Assembly: GCF_005144475.1 (NCBI RefSeq)
Contig: NZ_SWJZ01000013.1
Span: 1-64,000 of the forward strand
DNA: 64,000 bases
Direction: 5' to 3'
Source: Rhodobacter capsulatus
Lineage (GTDB): Bacteria; Pseudomonadota; Alphaproteobacteria; Rhodobacterales; Rhodobacteraceae
Shown: positions 8,831 to 16,961 of the stretch, piece by piece
Layout: each line of letters opens with the position of its first letter
How positions within the stretch are numbered: position 1 is the stretch's first letter
Made by a program: the position numbers and the translations under genes
Notes under the pieces: generated by a model
Seen by the model: the letters and a program-made list of their open reading frames with translations, nothing else
What the model was told of the DNA's origin: nothing
The model's database searches: none

Positions 8831-9008
8831 TCTGCTACCTCGCAAACATCCACGCGAAGCGGTACGCCGCCAGCAGGCCCTCGACCCCGGTCGGGGGTTT
8901 TTCTTTTCTCCCCCTTCCTGAGCGCATTTTTCCGCCCTCGCAATGGCCTTTCGCCGCGGCAAACACGCCGGGCTTGATCTTTGCCTCCGCGCGGCGAAAG
9001 ACTGCGCC

Positions 9009-9851
9009 ATGCAGCCGATTTCGCTCACGGATTTCCTTTCCGCCCTGTGTGCTCGCGACCTCGTCGTTCAGATCGCGGGGCATGGCGGGCTTGCACAGGG
9101 CACGGCCACGCTCGGCCGGGTGCGCGGCGCGATGGGCCATGCGCTGGCGCTTTCCGCCTCGCCCGAGGCGCTGGCGGGGGCGCCTTGCCCCTATGATCCG
9201 CCCTGCGCCTATGATCTGTTTCACAACCCGCAAGGCGCGCTGAATGCGGGCTTCGAGCTGCCCAAACCTTTTGTCCTGCGCGCCGATGCGCAAGGCGCGG
9301 ATCTGGCCATCACGCTGCGCCTGTTCGGGGCCGCCTGCGACTGGGCGCCCGAGTTTCGCGCCGCGCTGATTGCCGGGCTGCGCGGCGGCCTTGATCTGGG
9401 CCGCGCGGGGCGGGTGCCGATGCCGGTCACCGCCGTGTCCCATACTCAGCTGACGCTTGCCATGCCGCCAGCGGGGGCGCTGGCTTTGCGCACGCAAACT
9501 CCGATCATCCAGCGCCTGCGCGCCGATCACGCCGGGCTGGGCCTTGATCCCGCCTCGCTGCTGACAGGATTTGCCAAACGCGCCAAGGGGATCGCGCAGT
9601 GGCATGGGTTCGCGCTCGATCTGCCCGAGGCAGAACTGGCCGAGGCCCTGCGCGCCGCCCCCCCGGCCGTTGCGGGCGAGCGCCGGGCGCTGGCGCGGGG
9701 CACAAAACCGCGTCCGGGCTTTTCCGGCCGCATCGCCTTTGCCGCCCCCCCGCCCGAGCTGCGCCGCCTGCTCGCTCTGGCCGAGGCGCTGCACATCGGC
9801 GCCGACACCACCATCGGCGCGGGAAGGGTGCGGCTGACGCCGCTCGGCTGA
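9009..9851 (+). CDS. cas6: CRISPR pre-crRNA endoribonuclease Cas6
   Basis: Processes the repeat-containing transcript into crRNAs. The product is about 280 aa, a RAMP-fold protein of the Cas6 family with the conserved C-terminal block FSGRIAFAAPPPELRRLLAL followed by the glycine-rich IGADTTIGAGRVRL. I take the ATG at 9009 (MQPISLTDFL); the in-frame ATG at 8943 is an alternative. The gene is separate from cas1, unlike the Cas6-RT-Cas1 fusions known in some type III systems. Its stop codon (9849-9851) lies inside the degenerate terminal repeat of CRISPR array 1, which is transcribed towards it. Confidence 0.85.
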   Translation: MQPISLTDFLSALCARDLVVQIAGHGGLAQGTATLGRVRGAMGHALALSASPEALAGAPCPYDPPCAYDLFHNPQGALNAGFELPKPFVLRADAQGADLAITLRLFGAACDWAPEFRAALIAGLRGGLDLGRAGRVPMPVTAVSHTQLTLAMPPAGALALRTQTPIIQRLRADHAGLGLDPASLLTGFAKRAKGIAQWHGFALDLPEAELAEALRAAPPAVAGERRALARGTKPRPGFSGRIAFAAPPPELRRLLALAEALHIGADTTIGAGRVRLTPLG

Positions 9852-10165
9852 TCCGCTTACGGGCGGGAGAGGTGTCTGGGCGATGGCTCGTCTCGAAGGG
9901 CTGCCCGCCTTCTTCGAGTCTCAATCCGCTTACTGGCGGGAGAGGTGTCTGGGCAACAGAACGTCGCGAACAAGCCCATGCTGCAGTCTCAATCCGCTTA
10001 CTGGCGGGAGAGGTGTCCGGGCACACCGATGTAGTCGCCAAGCCGTCGTGGCTTCAGTCTCAATCCGCTTACTGGCGGGAGAGGTGTCCGGGCATCGTGA
10101 CGTCGATTACCCTCCATCGAGGGATGGTGTCTCAATCCGCTTACTGGCGGGAGAGGTGTCCGGGC
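9845..10165 (-). CRISPR. CRISPR array 1 (5 repeats, 4 spacers)
   Basis: Repeats of 37 bp lie at 9845-9881 (degenerate), 9918-9954, 9986-10022, 10057-10093 and 10129-10165; spacers are 31-36 bp. In the transcribed (minus) sense the repeat starts GCCCAGACAC and ends GGATTGAGAC, giving an 8-nt crRNA tag like the usual ATTGAAAC. The leader is at the right end, and the worn repeat is at the leader-distal left end, overlapping the cas6 stop. Three repeats carry a T-to-C change in the last block. Confidence 0.97.
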
Positions 10166-10345
10166 TTACCCTCTGCAAACCCAAAACCCGAAGCCGCTTT
10201 TCGGTCCGCTTTCCAACCGTGACCTGCCGCATCCCTCGACTCGGGCCCGATTTTCTGGTTTCCTGTGTCTCTCACCTCGTTTTTTCCCTTATTCCGCAGG
10301 GGTCTGGCATGATTTCCAACGACGAAAGCCGATTTTCGGGCCTGT
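10166..10345 (-). promoter_or_regulatory. CRISPR leader of array 1
   Basis: A block directly beside the leader-proximal repeat shares TTACCCTCTGCAAACCCA, the CGCTTTTCGGTCCGC stretch and CTTTCCAACCGTGA with the leaders of arrays 2 and 3 and, inverted, of array 4. Its outer part (GATTTCCAACGACGAA) overlaps the remnant of the reverse transcriptase reading frame. It should drive leftward transcription and direct spacer acquisition. Confidence 0.8.
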
Positions 10346-10410
10346 TTGGCCAGATTTCCGACCCACATGCCCTCACCTTGGCATTCGAAAAGGTGCGGCG
10401 CAACAACGGA
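10309..10410 (+). pseudogene. N-terminal remnant of a reverse transcriptase
   Basis: This frame starts with an ATG at 10309 and encodes ALTLAFEKVRRNNG, closely resembling the N-terminal (RT0) motif of group II intron-type reverse transcriptases found in RT-Cas1 proteins. At position 10408 the similarity breaks off, and the rest of the RT continues in another frame in the next feature. The central RT motifs are therefore deleted, with a frameshift at the joint. Confidence 0.6.
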
Positions 10411-11765
10411 TGTCCAACCTCTTCTTCGACGGGCTCGACGACCGTTTCGACAGCGGCGCTGCCCGGATCGTGCGCTTTGCCGATGATTTCGTCATCCTCG
10501 CCCGCAGCGAGGCCGGGGCCGAGGAAGCCCGCGCGCTCGCCGAGGAGTTCGTCGCCGGTCACGGCCTGCGCATGGTCTCGCGCGAGACGCGGGTGGTCGG
10601 GTTCGATCGCGGCTTTCAGTTTCTGGGCCAGCTTTTCGTCCGCTCGCTCGTGCTGCCCGCCCCCGACGAGCCCGACCCTGACGCCAGCGCCGTGATGCGC
10701 GAACTGGCCGAGGCCGACGCGGCCACGGCCGAAGCGGTGGCGGCGGGCTATGATCCGGGCGCCCGGGTGCTCTATCTGGTCGAGCCGGAACGCCGCCTGA
10801 GCCTGCGCGCCGAAAGTTTCGCCGTGCTTGATGGCGGCGGCAGTCTGCTTTTGTCGCTGCCGCCCGCGCGGGTGAACCGGATCGAACTGGGCCCCGGCGC
10901 CGTGGTCGATGACCCGGTCTGGCGTCATGCGCTGGCCACCGACACCACGCTTGCCTTTCTCGATGGCCATGGCGAGACCAAGGGCTATCTTGCCCCGCCG
11001 CAGCCCGCCGAGGCGGAGTTGCAGCTGGCACAGGCCGCGCTTGTGCTGCATCCCGAACGGCGTCTGGCGCTGGCGCGGGTTCTGGTCGGGGCGCGGCTGC
11101 GCAACCAGCGCGCGCGGCTTGCCGTGCTCAACCGCTCCGCCAAGGCGACCGAGGTGGACCGCGCCATCGCCGCCCTTGGCCGCGCGATCCGGGGCCTTGC
11201 CGCGCCGATGCCCGATCTGGACAGCCTGCGCGGCCATGAGGGGCGGGCCGCCCGGATCTACTGGCCCGCGCTGGCGCGGCTCTGCACCGCGCACAAGGGG
11301 CCGTTCCTGCGCGAACGTCCTGCGAAAACGCCCCTCAACGCCGCGATCAATTACCTGACCGCGCTTTTGGCCCGCGACATCCGCGCGGCGCTGATCGGCG
11401 CGGGGCTGCACCCCGGCTTTGGCGTGCTGCATCAGGCGCAGGACCGGGGCGACGCCGCCGTCTATGACCTGATGGAGGTGTTCCGCGCCACCCTCTCCGA
11501 GGGGCTGGCGGTGAGCCTCTTCAACCGCCGCCGCCTGCGCGCCGAGATGTTCGAGCCGCAGGGCGACAGCCTGCGCATCCTCACCCCCGGTCGGCGCGCG
11601 CTGATCACCGGCTACGAGGAGGCGCTGGAACGGGTGATCAGCTCGAGCCAGACCGGACAGCGCCACGCCCTGCGCCGGATCATGCTCGAAGAGGCCCGCG
11701 CGCTCGCCCGCCACTGCCGCAGCCCGGAAACAATGCCCTACCTGCCGCAGATGCAGGACTACTGA
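10410..11765 (+). CDS. cas1: Cas1 with truncated reverse transcriptase N-terminus
   Basis: The 451-aa product has two parts. Residues 1-75 are the C-terminal end of a reverse transcriptase: NLFFDGLDDRF (motif 4), VRFADDFVIL (catalytic ADD box) and FDRGFQFLGQLF; motifs 1-3, with one catalytic Asp, are missing, so polymerase activity is not expected. From about residue 120 a complete Cas1 follows, with the Glu in RGHEGRAARIYW, the His in GFGVLHQAQD and the Asp in AVYDLMEVFRA, so the integrase should work. No good ribosome-binding site precedes the ATG at 10410. The stop codon lies in the worn terminal repeat of array 2. Confidence 0.88.
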   Translation: MSNLFFDGLDDRFDSGAARIVRFADDFVILARSEAGAEEARALAEEFVAGHGLRMVSRETRVVGFDRGFQFLGQLFVRSLVLPAPDEPDPDASAVMRELAEADAATAEAVAAGYDPGARVLYLVEPERRLSLRAESFAVLDGGGSLLLSLPPARVNRIELGPGAVVDDPVWRHALATDTTLAFLDGHGETKGYLAPPQPAEAELQLAQAALVLHPERRLALARVLVGARLRNQRARLAVLNRSAKATEVDRAIAALGRAIRGLAAPMPDLDSLRGHEGRAARIYWPALARLCTAHKGPFLRERPAKTPLNAAINYLTALLARDIRAALIGAGLHPGFGVLHQAQDRGDAAVYDLMEVFRATLSEGLAVSLFNRRRLRAEMFEPQGDSLRILTPGRRALITGYEEALERVISSSQTGQRHALRRIMLEEARALARHCRSPETMPYLPQMQDY

Positions 11766-12215
11766 CCCCGCTGCGAGGCGGGAGAGGTGTCTGGGCTTTC
11801 TCCTCTGCGTGATTTTTGCCGCATGGGGGGCGTTGTCTCAATCCGCTTACTGGCGGGAGAGGTGTCTGGGCTTCATGCCGCCATGGCGGAAATGGAGAGA
11901 AAGTCTCAATCCGCTTACTGGCGGGAGAGGTGTCTGGGCATGTCCTCGAGATGAGTGCAACCCTCAATAAGTCTCAATCCGCTTACTGGCGGGAGAGGTG
12001 TCTGGGCGCGGCGGGACCGATCTGGGCACCACGACCGCGTCTCAATCCGCTTACTGGCGGGAGAGGTGTCTGGGCTGGAGGAAGTGGAGGCGGCGCTGGC
12101 GCCGCTGCGTCTCAATCCGCTTACTGGCGGGAGAGGTGTCTGGGCCCAGTACGACGCTCACCTCGCGGGACACAACGCGTCTCAATCCGCTTACTGGCGG
12201 GAGAGGTGTCTGGGC
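11760..12215 (-). CRISPR. CRISPR array 2 (7 repeats, 6 spacers)
   Basis: Repeats lie at 11760-11796 (very degenerate in its first half), 11835-11871, 11903-11939, 11971-12007, 12039-12075, 12109-12145 and 12179-12215; spacers are 31-38 bp. The repeat is the same as in array 1. The leader follows at the right, so transcription is leftward, against cas1. Confidence 0.97.
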
Positions 12216-12400
12216 TTACCCTCTGCAAACCCAAGACCCGAAAGCGCTTTTTGGTCCGCTTTCCAACCGTGATGTGCCCGACATGCCGAAACAGCCCTTG
12301 CAAGCCCGGTTTTTGCGCGTGTTTTTCCTCCTTTATCCTTGGTTTTCAAGGTCATGACAGGTTTTCCAACGGTGAATCGGCACTTTTGCCCGATTTTCCC
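12216..12400 (-). promoter_or_regulatory. CRISPR leader of array 2
   Basis: About 185 bp are shared nearly base for base with leader 3 and clearly with leaders 1 and 4, including CTTTCCAACCGTGATGTG near the array and a second TTTCCAACGGTGAATCG further out. The two internal TTTCCAAC blocks form a direct repeat. The stretch from 12401 to the cas2 start shows no gene. Confidence 0.8.
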
Positions 12401-12562
12401 TCTTTCAAGATCAGCCTGACAGGCGAAATTCCCCCTGTCCAGCCTCAAGATTGCCCCGCGCCACGACAGACCGCCGCAGGGCCGCCCGCCCGGCAAGGGC
12501 TTTCGCCGCCCCCCGTTTCGCGGCAGACTGAGACCCGAAATCCGCACCGAAAAGGGTCTGCC

Positions 12563-12853
12563 ATGCCGCGCGCCGAGATGCTGATGGTCTTCACCTATGA
12601 CGTGTCGCAAGACCGCAAGCGGCGCCGGGTGGCGCGGATCCTGGAAGGGGCCGCGACGCGGGTGCAATATTCGGTCTTCGAGGCGCGGCTGAGCGAGCAG
12701 CGCGCGGCGGCGCTGGCCCAACGCGTCGCGGCCGAACTTGCCCCCGGCGACAGCCTGCGCGTCTATGCCATCGGCGCGAGCGGCGAAACCCGCACCCGCA
12801 CCTACGGCGACGCCGCCCCGATCGAGCCGCCGGGGAATTACTGGCTGGTCTGA
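12563..12853 (+). CDS. cas2: CRISPR adaptation protein Cas2
   Basis: A 96-aa protein with the Cas2 ferredoxin-like fold: FTYDVSQDRKRRRVARIL at the N-terminus provides the conserved Asp after the first strand, TRVQYSVFEARL is the classic second block, and SLRVYAIGA follows. It joins Cas1 in the spacer integration complex. The start is the ATG at 12563 (MPRAEMLM). It stands between arrays 2 and 3 and is not translationally coupled to cas1, an unusual separation by an intervening array and leader. Confidence 0.93.
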   Translation: MPRAEMLMVFTYDVSQDRKRRRVARILEGAATRVQYSVFEARLSEQRAAALAQRVAAELAPGDSLRVYAIGASGETRTRTYGDAAPIEPPGNYWLV

Positions 12854-12882
12854 CCGACCCCGGACAGATGCCGCACAGACCG

Positions 12883-13204
12883 ATGCCAATCCACCCTCTG
12901 GCGGGAGAGGTGTCTGGGCCAACTACGAGCACATTCTGCGCCCGTGGCTAAATGGGTCTCAATCCGCTTACTGGCAGGAGAGGCGTCTGGGCTCTGGGGA
13001 TGGTGGTGGTGACCACCGAGCAGGGGTCTCAATCCGCTTACTGGCGGGAGAGGTGTCTGGGCTCGCACAAGGTCATCAAGACCAATGTCGGCATCGAGTC
13101 TCAATCCGCTTACTGGCGGGAGAGGTGTCTGGGCCAGCAACGCCGAAACGACGCGGCCGTTTACGGTGTCTCAATCCGCTTACTGGCGGGAGAGGTGTCT
13201 GGGC
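12883..13204 (-). CRISPR. CRISPR array 3 (5 repeats, 4 spacers)
   Basis: Repeats lie at 12883-12919 (degenerate), 12956-12992 (two substitutions), 13026-13062, 13098-13134 and 13168-13204; spacers are 33-36 bp. Same repeat and orientation as arrays 1 and 2. It starts 29 bp after the cas2 stop and its leader is on the right. Confidence 0.97.
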
Positions 13205-13385
13205 TTACCCTCTGCAAACCCAAGACCCGAAAGCGCTTTTGGGTCCGCTTTCCAACCGTGATGTGCCCGACACTCCGAAACAGCCCTTGCAAGCCCGTTT
13301 TTCACGCGTCTTTCTCCTCCTTTTTCCTTTTGCTTCAGAGACATGATCTACTTTCCAACGTCGAATCGCGATTTTCGGCCAGTTT
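13205..13385 (-). promoter_or_regulatory. CRISPR leader of array 3
   Basis: Closely similar to leader 2 (identical TTACCCTCTGCAAACCCA edge, GATGTGCCCGACA and CAGCCCTTGCAAGCCC blocks), diverging after about 180 bp. It separates array 3 from the end of the RAMP operon. Confidence 0.8.
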
Positions 13386-13417
13386 TCGGGCGTAGAAGCT
13401 CGTCCCGGAGAAGAGTG

Positions 13418-13437
13418 ACAGCCCGGTGCCGGGCTGT
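13418..13437 (-). terminator. hairpin after the RAMP operon
   Basis: A perfect 9-bp stem (ACAGCCCGG with CCGGGCTGT) lies 13 nt past the stop of the last RAMP gene on the minus strand. The T-tract is weak, so this is a possible terminator only. Confidence 0.45.
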
Positions 13438-13449
13438 AAAGCGCGGCCT

Positions 13450-15696
13450 TCACCCCTCCTTGCGACCGGTTTTCGCACTGCGCCGCGGCGGCGAGAGCAG
13501 ACAGTCCGGACCCGAATGGCCCTTGCCAGAGTCATAGGCGGTCTTTCGCAACGCCGGGTAGCTGGGCGCCTCGCGGCCAAGGCCCATGTAGCCGCGCTGA
13601 TCGTGGCCCTTGCCCTTGGGATCGGCGGCACCCAGCAGCTCCTGCACCGGGGCGATGTCGGGCCATTGCGGGTCGGTCTTGCGCATCGCCGCGCCAAAGG
13701 CCTGCACGAAGGGGGCAAGGGGCGTGCCGGTGCCAGTGCCCGTGGCGACGAAATCGGCCTCCCACGCGGCGGGGCTTTCGCTGATTGGCGCGCCATCGTT
13801 GCGGACCACATGCAGCGACAGTGCCGCCACCCGGGCCTGCCCCGCGCCCTGCGCCTTGGCCCGGCCAATCGCATGGCGCAGCGCCGGATCACCGCCCAGC
13901 GTCAGCGCCCAGATCACCGCGCCCAGTTCGGCCGGGGTGACATTGTGCGCCCGGATCTCGCCGGTGAAGCGCAGCTTGTTGCCTTTCGCGGGAGACAGGA
14001 AGGTCAGGTGGCTTTGAATGTTGCGGTTGTCGTTGGTGACAAGGGCGCGCAGGTTTTTCACCACATCGGCGCCCGAGCCGCCAAAGGCCGGATAACGCTT
14101 GCGGCCCGCGATCTTGACCGGTTCGTTCCAGTCCTTGAGCGGCGTGCCGCGCAGGTAGAACGGCCCGAACGAGGGTTTGGACACGGCCTGAACGGTGTTT
14201 TCCGACATGAGTTGCGGCGCGGGACCGACAAGCTTGGCAAAGCCCACCGAAAGACGCGAGCGCAGGTGGCGCTGATCGTGACTTGCGGCAACTTCGGCGG
14301 GCGTCGCCTCGGGCCCGGGTTCGCGCACGAAGCCCATCAGCGTCTGCACGAAATCGGGGGTGTCCCAGGTCTGCCCATGCGGCGCGGGGATCAGGTCGCG
14401 CAGCCGGTGCTTCATCCGGCGCTTGAAGACCTTGACCAGACCGAAGTCGAAATCGCTTTCGCCCGGGGTGCCGATCCAGAACACCGGGACGGGCTTGCCT
14501 GCCTCCAGCGTCGGGAAAAGTTCCTTCCAGTTGCCCGCGGGACGCGGCTTGTCGCGGGTGATGGTCGAGTTCATGTCGAGGAAATCGCGCCATTCCTGAT
14601 CGCTCAGGGTGAAGCTGCGGTCCGAGGCGCGGGTCTCGAAGACATATTCGACCTTCTTCGCCTGGCCCTTTTCGCGCTGCTTCGCTTGTTGGTCGAGCTT
14701 GCGGGCGGTCTCGTCAGTGGCCTTGATCGTGGGGGATTTGCCCGCGCAGACGAAGACGCCGGTGATCTGGCCTTTCGGGTCGCGGCGAACCAGATGCGCC
14801 CCCGTGCTGATGAAGCCCTGCGCCTTGGTGAAGTCGATCACCGGGGCTTCGTCGCGGGGCTGCGGGCGGGCGCACATGCCCAGTTCGGCATATTTCCCCA
14901 CCATGTCGGTGCAGATCCAGCGGGCGTGGTCCATCCCCGAGCTGCGGCCCTGTCGCATCTCGCGGATGCTGATTTCATGGATCTTGCAGGGCGTGATCTC
15001 GTAGATCGGCTTGCCGTCCTCGCCCAAGGATTTTTGCAGCCAGCCGCCCTTCACTTCAGGGCGAGTGTCGTCCTTGAAAAGCTTGTGGGTAAAGTCGCGC
15101 ATGCCGAAGGCGCGGTGGCCATCGACCTGTTCAAGCCGCCCCATCGCGGCGATCTCAAGGGTCGATCGCAAGAGCCCGCGCAGGGACGAGCCCGGCAGCA
15201 CATACTGCCCCGCGACCTTGAGCGGGCCAAAGCGCGGCGTGTCCCCCTCCTTGCGCATCGGGTCGCCGCCGTCGCCAATCAGCATCGGGCCATCGAATTC
15301 CCAGGTGACCGAGAGGGTGGCGCAAAGCCCGTCCTGAAGCGGCCTGTCGTGCAAGTGTCCCTCGGACCAGGCCTTTTTCACAGCGTCTTCCGGGGGAGCA
15401 ATCTTTTGCGACAGCGCCACGAAACGGAAGGGCGCGTGCCAGTCTTCGGGCGGGATCGGCGCAGCCCCGCGGGGCGACGTGGCCGGGCCGCGCGCGGGCG
15501 CACCACCACGCCCGGACAATGGCCGAGAGGTCGGCATCGGGCGGCGGGATTGATAGGCTTCGAAGACCTTGTCGATCTCCTCGGCGCTGAGCGTCACCCC
15601 CTCGCTTGCCAGGAAGGCTTTCGCCTCGCGGCGGTAATCCTCAAGGCGGGGATTTTCGGCGGCAATATCCTGCAGTTCTTCGTGAACGTAGCTCAT
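13450..15696 (-). CDS. large CRISPR RAMP protein (TIGR03986-like)
   Basis: The 748-aa protein resembles the TIGR03986 family of CRISPR-associated RAMP proteins. Residues 1-100 form a helical, then Pro/Arg-rich extension. The RAMP part starts around SVTWEFDGPMLIGDGG, with the typical glycine-rich helix LPGSSLRGLLRSTLEI, and a second conserved block lies at PFYLRGTPLKDWNEP with GRKRYPAFG. It most probably forms part of the crRNA-binding backbone. I use the ATG at 15696 (MSYVHEEL), which overlaps the stop of the preceding RAMP gene by 4 nt. It is last in the cas10 operon. Confidence 0.82.
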   Translation of the reverse strand: MSYVHEELQDIAAENPRLEDYRREAKAFLASEGVTLSAEEIDKVFEAYQSRRPMPTSRPLSGRGGAPARGPATSPRGAAPIPPEDWHAPFRFVALSQKIAPPEDAVKKAWSEGHLHDRPLQDGLCATLSVTWEFDGPMLIGDGGDPMRKEGDTPRFGPLKVAGQYVLPGSSLRGLLRSTLEIAAMGRLEQVDGHRAFGMRDFTHKLFKDDTRPEVKGGWLQKSLGEDGKPIYEITPCKIHEISIREMRQGRSSGMDHARWICTDMVGKYAELGMCARPQPRDEAPVIDFTKAQGFISTGAHLVRRDPKGQITGVFVCAGKSPTIKATDETARKLDQQAKQREKGQAKKVEYVFETRASDRSFTLSDQEWRDFLDMNSTITRDKPRPAGNWKELFPTLEAGKPVPVFWIGTPGESDFDFGLVKVFKRRMKHRLRDLIPAPHGQTWDTPDFVQTLMGFVREPGPEATPAEVAASHDQRHLRSRLSVGFAKLVGPAPQLMSENTVQAVSKPSFGPFYLRGTPLKDWNEPVKIAGRKRYPAFGGSGADVVKNLRALVTNDNRNIQSHLTFLSPAKGNKLRFTGEIRAHNVTPAELGAVIWALTLGGDPALRHAIGRAKAQGAGQARVAALSLHVVRNDGAPISESPAAWEADFVATGTGTGTPLAPFVQAFGAAMRKTDPQWPDIAPVQELLGAADPKGKGHDQRGYMGLGREAPSYPALRKTAYDSGKGHSGPDCLLSPPRRSAKTGRKEG

Positions 15697-16961
15697 TTCA
15701 CCCCCTCCTGCACCCGGAACCAGCCATAGCCGCGCGTCGTCGCGTGACCGATGTCGAGTCCGTTTGCACGGACATCCTCGACCAGAACGCGCAGGAAGTC
15801 GCGCGCCGCATCGCTGACCTCGGCTAGCCGGAACTCCAGCCGGAAGGTCGCGGTTTCGGCCTCGATCTCGAACAGGCCCTGTTCGATCGGCGCCCCGGTG
15901 AAACGGTCGATCTTGACCGAGGTCACGCGGTCGGGCGCCCCATGCGCGTCCTCGGAAAGGCGCAAAGACAACCTCCCCTTGCGCTTTTCGCTGCCGAAAA
16001 GCTCGAGCATCACCCCCTCGGCCACGGGAGCCCCGCGCATCTTGGCCAATTCGGCCAACCAGACGGCCCGGCTGCGCAAAACACCCAGAACAGAGCTGGC
16101 CGAGATCACCGCCTTTGTCCCCTGCCGCAGCGGGATCAGATGCGGTTCCTTCTTGTCCTTGTCGCGTTCGTGGTGGCTGTCGGCGATCAGGAAGGGGAAA
16201 TCGCAACGCAGCGTCAGACTGAAATCAGGTGTCACGGCGCCCGCCGGGGTGGTCAGCGACCGGACCGTGCCTTTGCCTTCGACAAGCGCACCGGTCGGCT
16301 CTGTCGTCCAGGGGGTGAGCGTGACACGATCATCCTTGAGCGCCAGACGACCAAAGCCAAGCTTGGTATCAGCACCAAGGCAGGCCTCGCCCGCGCGGGA
16401 GAAATGGCCCAGGATCTCCAGCGTCCGCGCCACGCGCGCTTCGAACGCGGAGGCCGAGGCCCGGCATTCCAGACGCAGGCGAAATTCGAATTCCGCCCCT
16501 TCGCCCACGACTTCGCGGCTGAAGAGCTTGTTGCGTTCGGAGATGCCGCGGCCCGCGTCGATGGCCGTGCGGGTCCGGACAGAGCTTTGCCCCTCCTTGC
16601 CCTTGCGGCTTCCCTTGCCGATCGCCTGACCGGCCTTCAGCATCCGACCGCCACGGAAGAGCAGCGCCCCCATCCGCCCGCTGTCGTCCTCCTTGATCTG
16701 GCCGAAGAGGCTGTCGGTCATCACCTTGTCACCACCCCGGTCAAGGCGACGCATCAGCCCCTTGAGCGCGGTCGGCGGCAGCCAGGGCACCCCGCCATCG
16801 GCCATGGCAAAAAGACCGATCTCGCTTCTCTCTTCTTCGCCATCGCGCTGCCGGGTGATGGTCTCGACCTGACCCGAGCCGACGTGAAGCGGCGACAGGC
16901 ACACCAGCCGCCCGGAAAGATCAAGCCGCCGCAAGCGGATGTCGGAAAGCCCCTCGCTCAT
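15693..16961 (-). CDS. fused double-RAMP (Cas7-like) protein
   Basis: The 422-aa product appears to hold two RAMP modules in tandem. The first has LVCLSPLHVGSGQ and WLPPTALKGLMRRL, followed by a region with HFSRAGEACLGADTKLGFGR; the second starts near DFSLTLRCDFPFLIADS and has ISASSVLGVLRS, ending with the glycine-rich GHATTRGYGWF. This fits two Csm3/Cmr4-type backbone subunits in one chain. Asp residues in the ERDKDKKE loop might serve target cleavage, but this is not certain. It overlaps its neighbours on both sides by 4 nt. Confidence 0.78.
   Translation of the reverse strand: MSEGLSDIRLRRLDLSGRLVCLSPLHVGSGQVETITRQRDGEEERSEIGLFAMADGGVPWLPPTALKGLMRRLDRGGDKVMTDSLFGQIKEDDSGRMGALLFRGGRMLKAGQAIGKGSRKGKEGQSSVRTRTAIDAGRGISERNKLFSREVVGEGAEFEFRLRLECRASASAFEARVARTLEILGHFSRAGEACLGADTKLGFGRLALKDDRVTLTPWTTEPTGALVEGKGTVRSLTTPAGAVTPDFSLTLRCDFPFLIADSHHERDKDKKEPHLIPLRQGTKAVISASSVLGVLRSRAVWLAELAKMRGAPVAEGVMLELFGSEKRKGRLSLRLSEDAHGAPDRVTSVKIDRFTGAPIEQGLFEIEAETATFRLEFRLAEVSDAARDFLRVLVEDVRANGLDIGHATTRGYGWFRVQEGVK

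Noticed and set aside
8943-9008. longer N-terminus for Cas6
   Set aside because: The added 22 residues show no RAMP features and no ribosome-binding site precedes the ATG at 8943; kept only as an alternative.
11816-12853. 345-aa frame through array 2 into cas2
   Set aside because: Its repeated peptide comes from translating the CRISPR repeats; the real coding part is only cas2 from 12563.
13426-15729. 767-aa plus-strand open frame opposite the TIGR03986-like RAMP gene
   Set aside because: Arginine- and alanine-rich shadow without motifs; the minus-strand frame has clear RAMP motifs and is coupled to the operon.
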